This document shows, piece after piece, positions 62,007 to 64,000 of a stretch of DNA of 64,000 nucleotides. The DNA comes from Nocardioides thalensis. Its GTDB lineage: Bacteria; Actinomycetota; Actinomycetes; Propionibacteriales; Nocardioidaceae. The position numbers and the translations under genes were made by a program. Below the pieces are notes generated by a model that had not been told where the DNA came from, did no database searches, and worked only from the letters and a program-made list of their open reading frames with translations. Position 1 is the first letter of the stretch. Every line of letters begins with the position of its first letter. The stretch lies in the NCBI RefSeq assembly GCF_013410655.1, contig NZ_JACCFP010000001.1:1759501-1823500 (forward strand). Direction: 5' to 3'.

Positions 62007-62385
62007 CGAGACGCCCGCGGACGTAGAGCCACGCCCCGCCGGTCCGCAGGAAGCGGCTCACCTCGTGCACGGCGCCCGGCTCGCGGCGGACGACGTACGA
62101 CGCCCGGAACTCGACGACGCCTTTCGTGTCCTCCGGCCCGCCGGCCTCCTTCGACACCACCTCGAGACCGGTCCACGTGAGGTCCGGGTCGAAGTCGACG
62201 ACCTCCGGGCGCGTCGCCGGGTGCCAGGTCCGGAGCACGTGGGCCTCGTCGTGGACGACGAACGCGCTGTAGCGCGACCGCATCAGCTCCTCCGCGGTCG
62301 CCGCGCGGCGGAGGCCCGCGTGCAGCGCGCCGCAGCAGGCGTCGTACCGATCGCCGGAACCGCACGGGCAGCCACCGCGGGTCAC
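61996..62385 (-). CDS. YchJ family (UPF0225) metal-binding protein
   Basis: Small protein of 129 residues with a SEC-C-like zinc motif at the N-terminus: CPCGSGDRYDACCG (about residues 6-19). The rest matches the NTF2-like YchJ core (AEELMRSRYSAFVVHDEAHVLRTWHP, cited as residues 31-56, and VVEFRASY). The function is not established. The start is GTG 62385, overlapping the lactone oxidase stop by 4 bp; the frame is open upstream but the cysteine motif fixes the N-terminus. It is the last gene of a minus-strand trio and overlaps the convergent GNAT gene by 11 bp. Confidence 0.9.
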   Translation of the reverse strand: MTRGGCPCGSGDRYDACCGALHAGLRRAATAEELMRSRYSAFVVHDEAHVLRTWHPATRPEVVDFDPDLTWTGLEVVSKEAGGPEDTKGVVEFRASYVVRREPGAVHEVSRFLRTGGAWLYVRGRLVSE

Positions 62386-63707
62386 GCCCCCAGCACCCGC
62401 CGCAGGTAGGCGTTCGTGAACACCCGGTCCGGGTCGAGCCGGTCGCGGAGCGCGAGGAAGTCGTCGAAGCGGGGATAGAGCTCCGCGAGGCCGTCGGCCT
62501 GCCGGGTGTGCAGCTTGCCCCAGTGCGGCCGTCCTCCCGCGTCCTTGAGCACCTGCTCGACGAGGGCGAAGTACCGGGCGTGGTCGGTGCGGTGGTGGGT
62601 GTGGAACGCCAGGTAGAGCGAGTCGCGCTCGTACGCCGTCGACAGCGGTACGTCGTCGGCCGGTGCCACCCGGATCTCGACCGGGAATGACACGGTGAGC
62701 CCCGACCGGTCGATCACCCGTCGGCACTCCCGCAGCACGTCGAGGCCCACGGCGCGGGGCACGGCGTACTCCATCTCCCGGAAGCGGACCCGGCGCTCGG
62801 TCGTGAACACCCGGTGCGCGACGTCGGTGTAGGTGCGGGGCCCGAAAAGGCGTGCGGCGAGCCGGTTGGCCCGCGGGATCACCCGGGGCGCGTGGTTGAG
62901 CACTGCTGTCTGGGCACCGAACACGGTGTTGGAGAGCAGGTCGTCGTCGAGCCAGGCGCGCCAGCGGGGGAGCGGGTCGGCGACGGCGGGGTCCGTGCCC
63001 ACACGCTCGTTGCGCTTGGTGAGCAGGCGGTCGGTGTGGGGGAACCAGTACATGTCGACGTGGTCGTACGACGCCGCGAGCTCGTCGAAGCGGTCCAGCC
63101 CCTCGGCCCACGACATCGGCTCCTCCGTCGCCCGCAGGTGGAACAGCGGCTCGACGGCGAAGGTGACGGTCGTGATCACCCCGAGGGCGCCGAGGCCCAC
63201 CCGGGCGAGGTCGAGCACGTCGGGGTTCTCGTCGGGCGTCGCACGGAGGAGCGTCCCGGTGCCGTCGACCAGCTCGAGGCCGACCAGCTGAGCGGAGAGG
63301 CCCGCGGCGCGACCGCCGGTGCCGTGGGTGCCGGTCGACGTCGCGCCGGCGAGGGTCTGCTCGGCGATGTCGCCCATGTTGTGCAGGCTCAGCCCGAGCG
63401 CCTCGAGCTGGGCGTTGAGCACCTTGAGCGGCGTGCCCGCCCGCGCGGTGACCGTCATCGCCTCGCGGTCGACGGAGGTGATCCCGACCATGCCGTGCGG
63501 CAGCATCGCGCTGCCCTCGGGGCGGGCGATCGCGGTGAACGAGTGGCCGGTGCCGAGCGCCTTGAGGGTGCCGCCGGCGGCGCGCACCCGTCGCACCTCT
63601 GCGGCGACCTCCGCGGCACTTCTCGGTCGGAGCAGCTCCAGCCCGTCGGCCGCCTCGAGGCCCGACCAGCTACGCCAGCTCCCGCTCCCCGGCCTGCGCG
63701 ACGTCAT
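62382..63707 (-). CDS. FAD-dependent D-arabinono-1,4-lactone oxidase family protein
   Basis: Flavoprotein oxidoreductase of 441 residues with a VAO-type FAD domain (about 15-195) and an ALO C-terminal domain (about 200-440). LGTGHSFTAIA (about residue 50) is the FAD pyrophosphate site with the conserved histidine, and STGTHGTGG is the second FAD loop. The C-terminal HWGKLH carries the His-Trp-x-Lys motif of aldonolactone oxidases. It could oxidise a sugar lactone or alditol. ATG 63707 lies 38 bp inside the end of the upstream MFS gene. The substrate is unconfirmed. Confidence 0.9.
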   Translation of the reverse strand: MTSRRPGSGSWRSWSGLEAADGLELLRPRSAAEVAAEVRRVRAAGGTLKALGTGHSFTAIARPEGSAMLPHGMVGITSVDREAMTVTARAGTPLKVLNAQLEALGLSLHNMGDIAEQTLAGATSTGTHGTGGRAAGLSAQLVGLELVDGTGTLLRATPDENPDVLDLARVGLGALGVITTVTFAVEPLFHLRATEEPMSWAEGLDRFDELAASYDHVDMYWFPHTDRLLTKRNERVGTDPAVADPLPRWRAWLDDDLLSNTVFGAQTAVLNHAPRVIPRANRLAARLFGPRTYTDVAHRVFTTERRVRFREMEYAVPRAVGLDVLRECRRVIDRSGLTVSFPVEIRVAPADDVPLSTAYERDSLYLAFHTHHRTDHARYFALVEQVLKDAGGRPHWGKLHTRQADGLAELYPRFDDFLALRDRLDPDRVFTNAYLRRVLGA

Positions 63708-64000
63708 GGGACCGAACGTTAGTGGGCACCCGGGTCGCCAACGCGGCGAGCAGGGTGATGACGCCGCCGGCCACGCAGACGAGGTAGGCCGGCGACGCGC
63801 CGGCCTCGTCGATGACCAGGCCGGCGATGGCGGCGCCCGGGGCGAGGCCGGCCGCGATGCCGGTCTGCACGAAGGCCATGCCCTCGGTCAGCCGGGCCGG
63901 CGGCAGCACCTGCTCGGCGAGGGACATCGCCGCGATCAGCGTGGGCGAGATCGCCAGGCCACCGATCAGCAGCACCACGAACATGACCGGGATCGAGGGC
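63670..64000 (-). CDS. MFS transporter, 5' partial
   Basis: C-terminal 110 residues of a multi-pass membrane protein that continues beyond the window. Three to four hydrophobic segments are visible, with the MFS-like GMAFVQTGIAAGLAPGAAIAGLVIDE, cited as the next-to-last loop and helices. SLAEQVLPPARLTEGMAF is typical of the last third of drug/sugar-type MFS proteins. The ATG at 63984 is internal. The end overlaps the lactone oxidase start by 38 bp, suggesting an operon in which the transporter may handle a substrate or product of the oxidase. Confidence 0.75.
   Translation of the reverse strand, partial: PSIPVMFVVLLIGGLAISPTLIAAMSLAEQVLPPARLTEGMAFVQTGIAAGLAPGAAIAGLVIDEAGASPAYLVCVAGGVITLLAALATRVPTNVRSHDVAQAGERELA

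Overview
The window is about 64 kb of very GC-rich DNA. GTG and TTG starts are common, and genes lie in tight same-strand groups. Gene content points to an actinobacterium: PdtaR-type ANTAR regulator, SepH, DUF4192 protein, AftD-like arabinofuranosyltransferase with a DUF2613-like peptide, proofreading-dead PolA and four-domain S1. The closest fit is the Nocardioidaceae (Nocardioides-like). That placement is inference from gene content and order, not from a marker-gene search. I see no prophage, IS element, integrase or CRISPR array; this looks like chromosomal core interspersed with lineage-specific envelope genes.

Layout. 1-8.3 kb: nitrogen and carbon core (gltB cut by the window edge, gltD, pyk), tRNA-Leu(CAA) on the minus strand, pdtaR. 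8.3-13.4 kb: a complete branched-chain amino acid ABC transporter (binding protein, two permeases, two ATPases) with a dyad upstream and an attenuator-like hairpin after the binding protein. 13.4-15.8 kb, minus: a polar amino acid ABC transporter. 16-19.8 kb: GNAT, polA, ybaK. 19.8-33.7 kb: an envelope glycan region holding a flippase, an AftD-like GT-C enzyme, two further GT-C-like membrane proteins, a DUF2613-like peptide, a polyprenyl-phosphate-type GT2, a GT4, a DUF3068 protein, a condensation-fold acyltransferase and a methyltransferase. 33.7-39.6 kb, minus: two tandem paralogues of secreted thrombospondin type-3 repeat proteins. 39.7-47.7 kb: methyltransferase, rpsA, a GlxA/AraC-type regulator with an operator array, aldo/keto reductase, acyl-CoA synthetase, coaE and a secreted SGNH hydrolase. 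47.7-64 kb: group-2 sigma factor, oligopeptidase B-like S9 peptidase, a candidate structured non-coding RNA with a strong intrinsic terminator, dinB, DUF4192 protein, GCS2-type ligase, rhodanese, fused acyl-CoA reductase/SDR, sepH, a secreted M14 peptidase, GNAT, YchJ, a lactone oxidase and a partial MFS transporter.

How the parts may work together. In the glycan region the GT2 would charge a polyprenyl phosphate carrier on the cytoplasmic face, the flippase would move lipid-linked material, and the GT-C proteins would use it outside; this is inferred from fold and neighbourhood. A recurring regulatory feature is a TANNNT -10 box placed 6-7 nt before the start codon of many first genes, which predicts leaderless mRNAs. 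The observations most worth following up are the stand-alone RNA candidate at about 51.2-51.37 kb, the tandem TSP3 pair with shared upstream motifs, the five-site operator array at 42.3-42.4 kb, and a hairpin element that recurs behind gltD and rpsA.
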